Below, piece after piece: positions 1 through 7,784 of a stretch of DNA of 64,000 nucleotides. The notes below the pieces were generated by a model that searched no databases, had not been told where the DNA came from, and saw only the letters and a program-made list of their open reading frames with translations. The DNA is taken from positions 248,001 through 312,000 of the forward strand of contig CAVOTI010000003.1 of NCBI GenBank assembly GCA_963699105.1, given 5' to 3'. This DNA is from Bog-756 sp963699105. GTDB taxonomy: Bacteria > Actinomycetota > Acidimicrobiia > Acidimicrobiales > RAAP-2. The position numbers and the translations under genes are program-made. The number at the start of each line of letters is the position of its first letter. The first letter of the stretch is position 1.

Positions 1-2
1 CG

Positions 3-1205
3 GCGTGGTGGCCGCTCCCGGTCCTGGCCCTGGCCGGTGTTCTGGTGGGGGCGACCATCACATATCTGCCGGGGACCGCCGGGCACAAGCCGGCGGAGGG
101 GTTCAAGGCCGGCGGTGCGCCCGTCCCGAACGAGCTGCCGGGCGTGTTCGTGGCCTCCCTGGCCACCTTGAGCCTAGGCGTGGTCCTCGGACCGGAGGCC
201 CCGCTCATCGCCATCGGAGGAGGGCTGGGCGTGCTGGCCGTACGCCTGGCCAAAAAGGACGCGCCGCCCAACGTGGCCATCGTGATCGCGTCAGCCGGAA
301 GCTTCGCCGCCATCAGCACCCTGCTCGGATCGCCGGTCCTTGGAGCCTTCTTGCTGATGGAGGCGTCCGGACTGGGCGGACCGGTGCTGGGTTTGATCCT
401 GGTGCCGGGGCTGCTGGCCGCCGGCATCGGCACCCTCATCTTCGTCGGGCTCGACTCACTCACCGGGTTCGGGACCTTCTCGCTCTCCATTCCGGGCCTG
501 CCGCAGTTCAACCACCTGACTGGAGCCATGTTCCTGTGGGCCATCCTGTTCGGGCTGGTGGCGGCGGTGCTGGGGACCGGGATCCGCTTGTTGGGACTGA
601 CCCTCCAGCCGGTGATCGAGCGGCGGAAGGTGGTATTGATGCCGCTCGTCGGCCTCGGAATCGCCGGGCTGGCCATCGGGTTCGGCGAAGCTACCGGGAG
701 AAGTTTCACCGAGGTCCTGTTCTCGGGGCAGTCGGCACTTCCCCCGCTGGTGCTCCACGCCGCCACCTGGACGGTCGGCCCGCTGATCCTGTTGGTGGTG
801 TGCAAGTCCCTCGCTTACGGGTTCTCGCTGTCCAGCTTCCGGGGCGGGCCCATCTTTCCGGCCATGTTCATCGGCGCGGCGGCCGGAGTGGCCGCCTCCC
901 ATCTTCCGGGCATGTCGCTCGTGCCCGGGGTGGCCATGGGCATCGGTGCGATGGCCACGGTCATGCTCAAGCTGCCGATGACGTCCACGTTGTTGGCCAC
1001 CCTCTTGTTCTCCAGTGACGGGCTGAATGTCGTTCCCGTGATCATCGTGGCGGTGGTGGTCACCTATGTGGCCGTCGCCTGGCTACCCCAGACACCGGCG
1101 GAGATCGGCCTCCACCGCCAACCCGACCAACCCGACCAACCCGAACGGCCCGACCGGCCCGAGCCCGACCCGGTCGCCTCGCCGGGAGCGCCGTCCGATG
1201 GCTGA
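3..1205 (+). CDS. ClC-family chloride channel/transporter, 5' truncated by window edge
   Basis: Integral membrane anion channel or H+/Cl- antiporter of the ClC family. The reading frame is open from base 3, so the true start lies upstream of the window. Visible ClC signatures are LGPEAPLIAIGGG near the beginning (the GxExP anion-pathway loop), GSPVLGAF about 50 residues later, and FRGGPIFPAMFIGAA in the last third (the GGxFxP loop). Many hydrophobic helices separate them. The last 30 or so residues are a hydrophilic Q/P/D/R-rich tail encoded by short tandem repeats of roughly 9 bases, outside the conserved domain. The gene is followed 30 bases later by a GAP-family gene on the same strand. 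Family assignment is firm; channel versus antiporter cannot be decided from this. Confidence 0.88.
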   Translation, partial: AWWPLPVLALAGVLVGATITYLPGTAGHKPAEGFKAGGAPVPNELPGVFVASLATLSLGVVLGPEAPLIAIGGGLGVLAVRLAKKDAPPNVAIVIASAGSFAAISTLLGSPVLGAFLLMEASGLGGPVLGLILVPGLLAAGIGTLIFVGLDSLTGFGTFSLSIPGLPQFNHLTGAMFLWAILFGLVAAVLGTGIRLLGLTLQPVIERRKVVLMPLVGLGIAGLAIGFGEATGRSFTEVLFSGQSALPPLVLHAATWTVGPLILLVVCKSLAYGFSLSSFRGGPIFPAMFIGAAAGVAASHLPGMSLVPGVAMGIGAMATVMLKLPMTSTLLATLLFSSDGLNVVPVIIVAVVVTYVAVAWLPQTPAEIGLHRQPDQPDQPERPDRPEPDPVASPGAPSDG

Positions 1206-1235
1206 GCACGCTTCGCCGTTCTCACCGGTGCCGGG

Positions 1236-1934
1236 ATGGACCTGTTCGGGGACCGAAACCGCCATCTCACAGATCGGAGCCCAGTGGCCGTCTTCGACCT
1301 GATGCTCATCGGGCTGGCGGTCACGCTCGAGCCCATACCCGTCACCGGATTCATCCTGATCCTCAGTTCGGAACGGGGTCGGGTCAAAGGTGCGGCCTTC
1401 ATCGCCAGTTGGGTGTTGTCGTTGGTGGTGGTCGTCGTTGCCACCATTGTGGTGACCGGCGGCAAACCGCCCAAGCCGGCCACATCGCCGTCGACGGGTG
1501 TTTTGGCGGCCAAGATCCTCATCGGCGTGATCCTCATCGCCTTCGCCTTCCGCCGGCGAACCCGGACGGGCGCTCCCAAGAAGAAGCCGACCTGGATGAC
1601 CAAGCTCGATCACCTCTCGGTGTGGGCGGCGGCGGGTATCGGAGTGATCCTCCAGCCCTGGGTGCTGATCGCCGGCGGGGCAGCCACCGTCGCCCAGCTG
1701 CACGTCTCGTCCCTCGAGTCCTACGTGCTGCTGATCGTCTTCTGCATCCTGTGCACCGCCAGCATTCTCGGAATGGAGCTCTACGCGGTGTTCGCCCCCG
1801 AGTCGTCCACCATGCGGCTCGATGGGCTGAGGAACTGGATCGACACCCACCGCGACCAGGTCATCGTCGTCCTCGCCCTGATCGTCGGTCTGTGGCTGGT
1901 CGGCGACAGCAGCTACTTGATCGCCTCTCAATGA
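1236..1934 (+). CDS. GAP-family (SfLAP-like) integral membrane protein
   Basis: A 232-residue polytopic membrane protein resembling the actinobacterial GAP/SfLAP family, whose mycobacterial members help export glycopeptidolipid or sulfolipid. Hydrophobic segments occur at about residues 20-38, 55-75, 90-105, 135-155, 170-195 and 212-228. The segment beginning FDLMLIGLAVTLEPIPVTGF is typical of the family N-terminus. The annotated ATG gives about 18 polar residues first; the GTG at 1284, just before FDLML, is an alternative start. Its stop overlaps the next gene's start (ATGA, 1931-1934), which implies co-translation with the channel-like protein. The substrate is unknown. Confidence 0.7.
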   Translation: MDLFGDRNRHLTDRSPVAVFDLMLIGLAVTLEPIPVTGFILILSSERGRVKGAAFIASWVLSLVVVVVATIVVTGGKPPKPATSPSTGVLAAKILIGVILIAFAFRRRTRTGAPKKKPTWMTKLDHLSVWAAAGIGVILQPWVLIAGGAATVAQLHVSSLESYVLLIVFCILCTASILGMELYAVFAPESSTMRLDGLRNWIDTHRDQVIVVLALIVGLWLVGDSSYLIASQ

Positions 1935-3082
1935 TCGTCGGCCACATTGTCGCCATCCTCATAGGCATCTTTTTGGTGCTGTCGGTGCTGATCTCGGCGC
2001 TGGAGACGGTGGTGCTCCCCCGTAACGGCTTCACCAAGATCGCCAGGTGCGTATTCGCCGTGGCCGACCGGGTCCTCGTGCACAAGTGGGGGGACCGGGA
2101 CCGCCGGGCCAACCTACGGGCGCTGTACGCCCCCATCGCCCTGGTGAGCTTGCCGCTGGTGTGGATGCTGTCGGTGACCTTCGGGTTCTCGTTCATCTTC
2201 TGGGGCATCAAGTCGGGCACCGCCGCGGAGTCCTTCAAGATCAGCGGATCGTCCCTGTTCACCTTGGGTTTCGCCGAGCCCAGCGGAAGCAGCCGGATCT
2301 GGTTGACATTCGTGGAGGCCACCATCGGCCTGGGTCTCGTGGCCCTCCTGATCAGCTACCTGCCCACCATCTACCAGGCCCATCACGAGCGGGAGAAGGG
2401 AATCAACGTGCTCCGTCCCTTTGCCGGCACGCCGCCCTCCCCCGTCGACCTGCTGGCCAATCTCCAGCGGCTGGGCACGCTGGACAATCCCGATCTGTGG
2501 AGGACAGCGGCCAGCTGGATGATGGATCTGGACCAGACCCACACCGCCTTTCCGGCCCTCAGCTACTTCCCGGAGACCTCTTCCGAACAGTCGTGGGTGG
2601 CCTCGGTGGGCTGCCTGCTCGACGGAGCCGCCCTCTACCTCTCGGCTTCGGACTTCAGCACCGAGGATGACGTGTCCGGGGAGGTCAAGGGGCCGATGAT
2701 GGCCCTGGCCTACGGACTGCCCACCCTGGTGAGGATCGGCCGATCGGTCGGGTTGCCCCTGGCCACCCCGGAACTGTTGACCGACCTGACGGCCCAGGCG
2801 TCGGGACCGGCACCGGCCATCTCCCTCCACCGAGACGAGTACATGGCGGCCCTGGACCGGCTCCATGGCCTGCTCCCGGTGCCGGAGGACCAGCGCGAGC
2901 GGTGCTGGCGACAGTTCGCCTGGGTCCGCTCCGGCTACGACCAGGCGGTCCGGGGCATGGCCGGTCTCACCTTGGCCCCGCCGGCACCGTGGACCACCGA
3001 CCGGCCGGCCGCCGTGGGCCGGCCCCGGCTCCTGACCAGCCGACCCATCCGGGTGGACTGGACGGTGCCGGCGGCACCTTGA
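1931..3082 (+). CDS. Membrane protein with two-TM potassium-channel-like pore
   Basis: A 383-residue protein. A first membrane helix spans about residues 3-28. A second and third (68-92 and 124-145) flank a short re-entrant-like stretch at 105-120, SGSSLFTLGFAEPSGS, which has the layout of the ion-channel-2 pore loop. The usual filter (TVGYGD) is replaced by TLGFAE, so K+ selectivity is doubtful. The remaining 230 residues are soluble and unrecognised. The ATG overlaps the stop of the GAP-family gene by four bases. It could be a divergent ion channel or a membrane-anchored sensor. The function is inferred only from topology. Confidence 0.55.
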   Translation: MIVGHIVAILIGIFLVLSVLISALETVVLPRNGFTKIARCVFAVADRVLVHKWGDRDRRANLRALYAPIALVSLPLVWMLSVTFGFSFIFWGIKSGTAAESFKISGSSLFTLGFAEPSGSSRIWLTFVEATIGLGLVALLISYLPTIYQAHHEREKGINVLRPFAGTPPSPVDLLANLQRLGTLDNPDLWRTAASWMMDLDQTHTAFPALSYFPETSSEQSWVASVGCLLDGAALYLSASDFSTEDDVSGEVKGPMMALAYGLPTLVRIGRSVGLPLATPELLTDLTAQASGPAPAISLHRDEYMAALDRLHGLLPVPEDQRERCWRQFAWVRSGYDQAVRGMAGLTLAPPAPWTTDRPAAVGRPRLLTSRPIRVDWTVPAAP

Positions 3083-3088
3083 GCTCGC

Positions 3089-4480
3089 TCACACCCCGCT
3101 GACGGCGTAGATCTGATCGGTGGCGATGGCCTTCTTCAGCGATTCGAAGTCCTTCTCGTTCTGGTCGGCGTAGGAGGAGGCGAACTTCACCATGGCCTGG
3201 TCGAAGCGGTCACCGGCCCCCAGGTAGGAGCCGATGGCGATGGCGTCGCCGGAACGGGCATGGGCCAGGGCCAGGGTCCATCCGCACATCTGGGCGTAGA
3301 TCGACATGCCGGCCGGGAGCATGCTGTCGATGTCGGCCGACAGCTTCCAGTCCCAGAGCTGGCGCAGATAGAAGTCTCGCAGCACCCCGTCCTCGCCGGC
3401 CACCCGGTCCCACCCGAGAAAGATGTCGCTCGAGCTCTGCATGAGCCGCTGGCCCTCGACCACCCGTTGGCCCTGATTGCCGAAGGCGCTCTTGGCCAGG
3501 AAGGGCTCACCCACTGCGTGCTCGGCTTGCTTGACCTGGAGGATCAGGGGATCGCCCTGGTCGCGTCCTTCGAACAGGGCCACCCAGCAACGCGTGCCCA
3601 CCGACCCCACTCCCACCACCTTGCGGGCCAGGTCGACGAACTGGTAGCTGTCGAGCAGGTGCTGGCGATCGCCGGAGAGGGTGTGCCGATACTCCGACAG
3701 CCCGTGGAACAGGTTGGTGATGGTGGTGATCGAACTGGTGTCGTTGAACACATCGCCGGCCGGAATCATGAGGGGAGGGTCGTTGATGAACCGAAGCTGG
3801 CCGTCCACCTCGGTGGTGAGCTTGTCTAGCGCCCGCAGGTGGTCCTTGCTCCGAGCCTTGACCACCTGGCGTTGGAGGTTCTCGATCAATTTCCGGCCGG
3901 CCTCGCTCCCCCACTTGTCCAACAGCATGTCGGCGTCGAGCTTCAGGTACCACACGTCCAGATTGCGCATGGCGGCGAACTCTCTGATGGCCTGGCGGTA
4001 GCCGCAGGCGGTGGCCGACACCAGCGACGTGCGCAGCTCGTCGTCGAACTCCCGGCTGCGGCCGGCAACCTCGAAGCTGGCGGCCAGTCGCTTGAGGTCC
4101 CACTCGAACGGCCCGGGGATGGTCTCGTCGAAGTCGTTGACGTCGAAGACCATGTCGCGCTCCGGCGAGGCGAACCCGCCGAAGTTGGAGAGGTGGGCGT
4201 CCCCGCACAGCTGCACGTCGAGATGGGAGTGCTCCTCGTGGGCCAGATCGGCCGCCATCACCGCGGCGGCGCCGCGATAGAAAGCGAACGGCGACGCCGC
4301 CATCCGGCCGTAACGGATGGGGACCAGGTCGGGTACACGGGTGGTGGCCTGGAGGGCCAGGATCTCGAGGGGATCAGTGCGGTCGGCCGGCGCCTTCCAG
4401 TCACCGTGACGGGACCGGGGCACGATGGCCCGGGCCTTTCGTCCCTTGGCGGCACGCTGTTCAGGGGTCGCTCGGCTCAC
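3089..4480 (-). CDS. DUF2252 domain protein
   Basis: A 463-residue cytosolic protein that matches DUF2252 over nearly its whole length. These proteins have a protein-kinase-like (aminoglycoside-phosphotransferase-related) fold, and their substrate is unknown. Landmarks are QLCGDAHLSNFGGF at about residues 90-103, followed by FDVNDFDETIPGPFEWDLKR; the H, N and D residues are those expected for a kinase-like active site. Near the C-terminus GWTLALAHARSGD is also family-typical. The start is GTG at 4480; the nearest upstream ATG is out of frame and closes quickly. The gene is convergent with the channel-like gene (6 bases between stops) and divergent from padR. Confidence 0.85.
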   Translation of the reverse strand: MSRATPEQRAAKGRKARAIVPRSRHGDWKAPADRTDPLEILALQATTRVPDLVPIRYGRMAASPFAFYRGAAAVMAADLAHEEHSHLDVQLCGDAHLSNFGGFASPERDMVFDVNDFDETIPGPFEWDLKRLAASFEVAGRSREFDDELRTSLVSATACGYRQAIREFAAMRNLDVWYLKLDADMLLDKWGSEAGRKLIENLQRQVVKARSKDHLRALDKLTTEVDGQLRFINDPPLMIPAGDVFNDTSSITTITNLFHGLSEYRHTLSGDRQHLLDSYQFVDLARKVVGVGSVGTRCWVALFEGRDQGDPLILQVKQAEHAVGEPFLAKSAFGNQGQRVVEGQRLMQSSSDIFLGWDRVAGEDGVLRDFYLRQLWDWKLSADIDSMLPAGMSIYAQMCGWTLALAHARSGDAIAIGSYLGAGDRFDQAMVKFASSYADQNEKDFESLKKAIATDQIYAVSGV

Positions 4481-4524
4481 GCCGACATCATCCCACCTGG
4501 GCCTGCACCAGGCACCTGCGCCTG

Positions 4525-4573
4525 TTGACCCGCTGCTTCATTCTAGGATACTCTGCTCAGAGTACCCTAGAAT
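4525..4573 (+). promoter_or_regulatory. padR promoter with long palindromic operator
   Basis: TTGACC (4525-4530) and TACTCT (4549-4554), 18 bases apart, form a plausible -35/-10 pair. A palindrome overlaps the -10 and start region: left arm ATTCTAGGATACTCTG (4540-4555), two-base spacer, right arm CAGAGTACCCTAGAAT (4558-4573), with 15 of 16 positions paired. It ends 9 bases before the padR start, with an AGGAGAGG ribosome site between. This is the expected position for PadR autorepression of the padR-ABC operon. Confidence 0.75.
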
Positions 4574-4582
4574 AGGAGAGGG

Positions 4583-5263
4583 ATGGCAGCTCGAAACCGC
4601 AGCAACCCGCTGGCCCTGGCCGTGCTCATCTGCCTCTACGAGCGGCCGATGCACCCCTACGAGGTGGCGACGACCCTGCGCCAGCGTCACAAGCACGAGA
4701 GCGTCCGGCTGAACTACGGGTCCCTCTACGCCGTGGTCGCCTCCCTCGAGAAACGAGGCCTCATCGCCCCCCGGGAGACGAGAAGGGCCGGACGGCTCCC
4801 CGAGCGCACCGTGTACGAGCTGACCGAGGCCGGGAAGATCGAGATGCACGATTGGCTCACCGATCTCATCTCCACGCCGGTGAAGGACTACCCCGGGTTC
4901 GAGGCGGCCCTCTCCTTCCTGCCGGCGCTGCCGCCCGAGGACGTGGTCGAGTTGCTGAAGGAACGGGCGGAACACCTCGAGTTGGAGCTGGCCCGGGCGC
5001 ACGCCGAGCGCGAGCTCATCGAGAAGCAACAACTGCCCCGTCTGTTTTGGGTCGAAGACGAGTTCCGCACCGTCCTGCGGGGAGCCGAGCTCGCCTACGT
5101 CCGCACACTGGTCTCGGCCATCGAGAGCGGAACGCTGGAGGGGATCGAGTGGTGGAGAGCGGTCCACGCCACCAGCGGTGCCCCCGAATGGGTTCCGGCG
5201 CCGATCGGTCTCGGGCACCCGGCCGCGGCAGGGGACAGCTCGGACCAGGGAGGCGAACGGTGA
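4583..5263 (+). CDS. PadR-family transcriptional regulator
   Basis: A 226-residue repressor. The N-terminal winged helix (about residues 8-85) begins NPLALAVLICLYERPMHPYE, followed by a recognition segment (YGSLYAVVASLEKRGLI) and the wing TVYELTEAGK. The C-terminal half is an amphipathic helical dimerisation region (PadR C-terminal type). A strong AGGAGAGG site precedes the ATG. It overlaps the palindrome described just upstream, and its own stop overlaps a possible GTG start of the ABC ATPase (GTGA, 5260-5263). PadR genes coupled to drug-exporter-type ABC genes normally derepress the exporter when ligand binds; that role is inferred here. Confidence 0.9.
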   Translation: MAARNRSNPLALAVLICLYERPMHPYEVATTLRQRHKHESVRLNYGSLYAVVASLEKRGLIAPRETRRAGRLPERTVYELTEAGKIEMHDWLTDLISTPVKDYPGFEAALSFLPALPPEDVVELLKERAEHLELELARAHAERELIEKQQLPRLFWVEDEFRTVLRGAELAYVRTLVSAIESGTLEGIEWWRAVHATSGAPEWVPAPIGLGHPAAAGDSSDQGGER

Positions 5264-5322
5264 ACGATCAGCTCGGAGCCGACCGGGGCTCGAGGGATAC
5301 AGAGGGTCCAGAGGACGACACG

Positions 5323-6303
5323 ATGATCATCTCGACCGAGGGCCTGACCAAGTCGTTCCGCTCCCCCGGTGGGGCGATCGCCGCGGTGGCCGGGGTGAGC
5401 ATCAACGTGGCACACGGCGAGATTTTCGGGTTCCTCGGTCCCAATGGCGCCGGCAAGACCACCACCTTGCGGATGCTGACGACGTTGCTCCCCATCGATG
5501 GTGGTTCGGCCACCGTGGCCGGTTTCGATGTCGCCCGCCAACCCACCGCGGTGCGAAAGCGCATCGGCTATGTCAGTCAGTTGGGCGGCGCCGACGACCT
5601 GGCCACCGGTCGCGAGAACCTCGTCCTCCAGGGCCGGCTCTACGGGGGCGATCTGGAGTCGGTGAACAGGCGCACCGAGGTGCTCATGGGCGTCCTCGAC
5701 CTGTCCGAGTTCGCCGATCGGCGGGTGAAGACGTATTCGGGCGGGCAACGGCGGAGACTGGATGTGGCTCTCGGGATCGTGCACCAGCCCGAAGTCCTGT
5801 TCCTCGACGAGCCCAGTACCGGACTCGACCCACAGAACCGGGCCAACCTGTGGGACCACGTACGGGCCCTGCGGGACCGGGGCACCACCATCTTCCTCAC
5901 CACCCACTACCTGGAAGAGGCCGATGCGCTGTGCGACCGCCTGGTCATCATGGACCACGGTGAGATCGTCGTGGAGGGGACGCCACGCGACCTCAAGCGG
6001 CAGGTGGCCGGCGAGTCGGTGATCATCGCCTTCCGCCACGACGGGATGGGTGAACCCGCCGCCCGGTTGCTGGGCTCCCAGGACTACGTGCGGGAGATCA
6101 ACGGCGACGGCGACGAGCTCCGGCTCTACGTGGACGAGGGCAGTACCGCCCTACCGCAGATCCTCCGGGTGCTGGACGGCGAGGGGATCGGCATCAAGTC
6201 CATCAACTTGTCGGAACCGACTCTCGACGACGTGTTCCTCCGGCAGACCGGTCGATCGCTGCGCGATGCCGGTCCCCGCTCAACCGAGGAGGTTGCAGTA
6301 TGA
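5323..6303 (+). CDS. ABC-2 type exporter ATP-binding subunit (DrrA-like)
   Basis: ATPase of a two-gene exporter. Walker A is GPNGAGKTT, the signature is YSGGQRRRL, and Walker B is VLFLDEPSTGLDP with a following H-loop (TTHYLEEADALCD). The C-terminal domain of about 90 residues ends SEPTLDDVFLRQTGRS, as in DrrA/NodI-type subunits. ATG 5323 is chosen because the conserved domain begins at once (MIISTEGLTKSF). A GTG at 5260, overlapping the padR stop with GGGAGG upstream, would add 21 residues and allow coupling. The stop overlaps the permease ATG by four bases. Confidence 0.9.
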   Translation: MIISTEGLTKSFRSPGGAIAAVAGVSINVAHGEIFGFLGPNGAGKTTTLRMLTTLLPIDGGSATVAGFDVARQPTAVRKRIGYVSQLGGADDLATGRENLVLQGRLYGGDLESVNRRTEVLMGVLDLSEFADRRVKTYSGGQRRRLDVALGIVHQPEVLFLDEPSTGLDPQNRANLWDHVRALRDRGTTIFLTTHYLEEADALCDRLVIMDHGEIVVEGTPRDLKRQVAGESVIIAFRHDGMGEPAARLLGSQDYVREINGDGDELRLYVDEGSTALPQILRVLDGEGIGIKSINLSEPTLDDVFLRQTGRSLRDAGPRSTEEVAV

Positions 6304-7061
6304 AAACGGTCCTCGACACCGGACTGCTCTTCCAGCGCTACACCCGCCAGATGCTGCGCAATCCGGTATGGCTGTTCGTCGGTTTTTCGACGCCCATCCT
6401 CTACCTGGTGCTGTTCACCCCACTGCTGAAGGACCTTCCGGGCACGGCCAACGTGCCCTCCGGTGGCGTGCTCGAGCTGTTCCTGCCGGGGATCTTGGCC
6501 CTCTTGGCCTTCTCCAGCGGCGCCAGTACCGGCTTCGGGACGATCTTCGAGCTGCAGTCCGGCCTGATCGAGCGGCTGCGGGTGACGCCGGCCAGCCGAT
6601 TCGCCATCCTCATCGGGCCGATCCTGTCCGGTCTGATGATGATGACGGTGTTCGACGCCGTGGTCGTGGCGGTCGGCTTCGGTTTCGGCTTCACCGTGCA
6701 CTGGGTCGGCTTGTTGATCCTGACCGTCCTGCTGTGGATTCTGGCCATGCTGATGGCCGCGTTCTCGACGGCGACGGCGCTGGTCACGAAGGACATCAGC
6801 AGTTTCGCCGCCATCATCAACGGGATCAACCTGCCCATCCTGTTGTTGGCCGGCGTGCTCCTGCCAATATCGCTGGGTCCGGTGTGGCTCCGCACCCTGG
6901 CCCACTTCAACCCGCTCTACTACCTGGTGGTGGCGGCCCGCGCTCTGGCCGTCGGCCACATCTCCGACCCTTCGGTGTGGCAGGCGTTCGCTGTTCTCGT
7001 GCCGCTCTGCGGGCTGGTCCTGGCCTGGGCCACCCGGGTGTTCCGCCGGGCCGTCTCCTGA
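6300..7061 (+). CDS. ABC-2 type exporter permease (DrrB-like)
   Basis: A 253-residue membrane subunit with six predicted helices and the ABC-2 family pattern: a first helix near residues 22-42, a long cytosolic loop containing LIERLRVTPASR, and the late segment FNPLYYLVVAARALAVG that is typical of daunorubicin-resistance-type permeases. It partners with the ATPase immediately upstream (ATGA overlap at 6300-6303). Together with PadR this looks like a self-regulated exporter of a hydrophobic or toxic compound. The substrate is unknown. Confidence 0.88.
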   Translation: MKTVLDTGLLFQRYTRQMLRNPVWLFVGFSTPILYLVLFTPLLKDLPGTANVPSGGVLELFLPGILALLAFSSGASTGFGTIFELQSGLIERLRVTPASRFAILIGPILSGLMMMTVFDAVVVAVGFGFGFTVHWVGLLILTVLLWILAMLMAAFSTATALVTKDISSFAAIINGINLPILLLAGVLLPISLGPVWLRTLAHFNPLYYLVVAARALAVGHISDPSVWQAFAVLVPLCGLVLAWATRVFRRAVS

Positions 7062-7077
7062 TCGGCCCCTCGGTGTG

Positions 7078-7170
7078 GCCGGACTCGGGGGCCGGGGGCC
7101 GGGACTCGGGGGCCGGGACTCGGGGGCCGTGACTCGGGGGCCGGGTGCCGGGACTCGGGGGCCGGACTCC
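7078..7170. repeat. GC-rich short tandem repeat
   Basis: Six copies of GGACTCGGGGGCC-like units, 13-21 bases apart (multiples of about 7), lie between the convergent ABC permease and LapA genes. No conserved protein is encoded. It directly abuts the bipartite palindromic element at 7174-7225; a different GC-rich tandem repeat sits in the same relative place beside the second copy of that element near 37.7 kb. Confidence 0.8.
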
Positions 7171-7173
7171 GGG

Positions 7174-7225
7174 CAATTGGTTCTGCGAATTCGCTACCAC
7201 CGGTAGGTCACCTACCACTGGTAGG
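7174..7225. promoter_or_regulatory. Bipartite palindromic element, copy 1
   Basis: CAATTGGTTCTGC at 7174-7186 is followed by two overlapping perfect palindromes: GGTAGGTCACCTACC (7202-7216) and CCTACCACTGGTAGG (7211-7225). The first block and the first palindrome recur with identical 28-base spacing at 37684-37731, where the palindrome arms have changed in a compensating way. Both copies lie 3' of a - strand gene. The site looks like a protein-binding site or structured-RNA site of unknown function, because it sits between convergent gene ends and not at an obvious promoter. Confidence 0.6.
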
Positions 7226-7335
7226 CCAAATGGAAAACCAAATGCCCGACGGTCCCGACGGTGGTCGGTGCCGGACACCGACGGTGGTCGGTCCCAGGCC
7301 CAGCGGCCGACCGGACCGGACCGGCCAGGGCAGGA

Positions 7336-7632
7336 TCAGATCTGGGACGCGGCCTTCTTCTTGCGCCGCTGCCCCAGCAGGATGACCAGGCGGTCGACCA
7401 GGGCTCCGAGGAAGGCGGCGATCAGCAGCACCCAGATCAGGCTGACACGGGCGCTGAAGAACACGAAGCCAACCTTCACGGTGGCACTGTTGTCGAGCAC
7501 AAAGGCGATCAGCAGGATGAGCCCCACCACCGCCACCACCACCCGGGCGATCTGCCGGGCGTCCCGCTTCTTCGCCGGGGACCGGCCGGTCGAGCTCGAG
7601 CTCTGAGCGGAAAACCGTTCGGGTGGGGCCAT
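7336..7632 (-). CDS. LapA-domain small membrane protein
   Basis: A 98-residue protein. After about 27 polar residues come two hydrophobic helices (about 28-48 and 62-82) separated by the short stretch DNSATVKVGFVFFSARVSL, then a basic tail (GQRRKKKAAS). This is the lipopolysaccharide-assembly-protein-A (DUF1049) pattern, including the N-x-x-V-xx-F-x-F core. Its role in monoderm actinobacteria is unknown; envelope homeostasis is likely. ATG 7632 was chosen because AAGGAG lies just upstream and the domain follows. It is 152 bases downstream of nuoN and may be read through from the nuo operon. Confidence 0.8.
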   Translation of the reverse strand: MAPPERFSAQSSSSTGRSPAKKRDARQIARVVVAVVGLILLIAFVLDNSATVKVGFVFFSARVSLIWVLLIAAFLGALVDRLVILLGQRRKKKAASQI

Positions 7633-7784
7633 GAGGTGCTCCTTGTCGTCTTCGGCGCGCCGCGCCCTTTGCACCGACAGTACCCCGGTGCCGTCGAACG
7701 GATGGGACATCGTCCCTCCGCCGCCCCGGTGGCCCGAGGCCAAGGCGCGGGACCGGCCGGAACCGCCCCCGTGCCGTCGAACGG

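Noticed and set aside
7078..7170. Short repeats as a CRISPR array (also 15168-15247).
   Set aside because: Units are 7-18 bases with no unique spacers and no cas genes; they are simple tandem repeats.
7689..7784. Two copies of GTGCCGTCGAACGG, 82 bases apart, between LapA and nuoN as a possible recombination or attachment site.
   Set aside because: Fourteen bases in a GC-rich gap with no mobile gene nearby; too weak to support.
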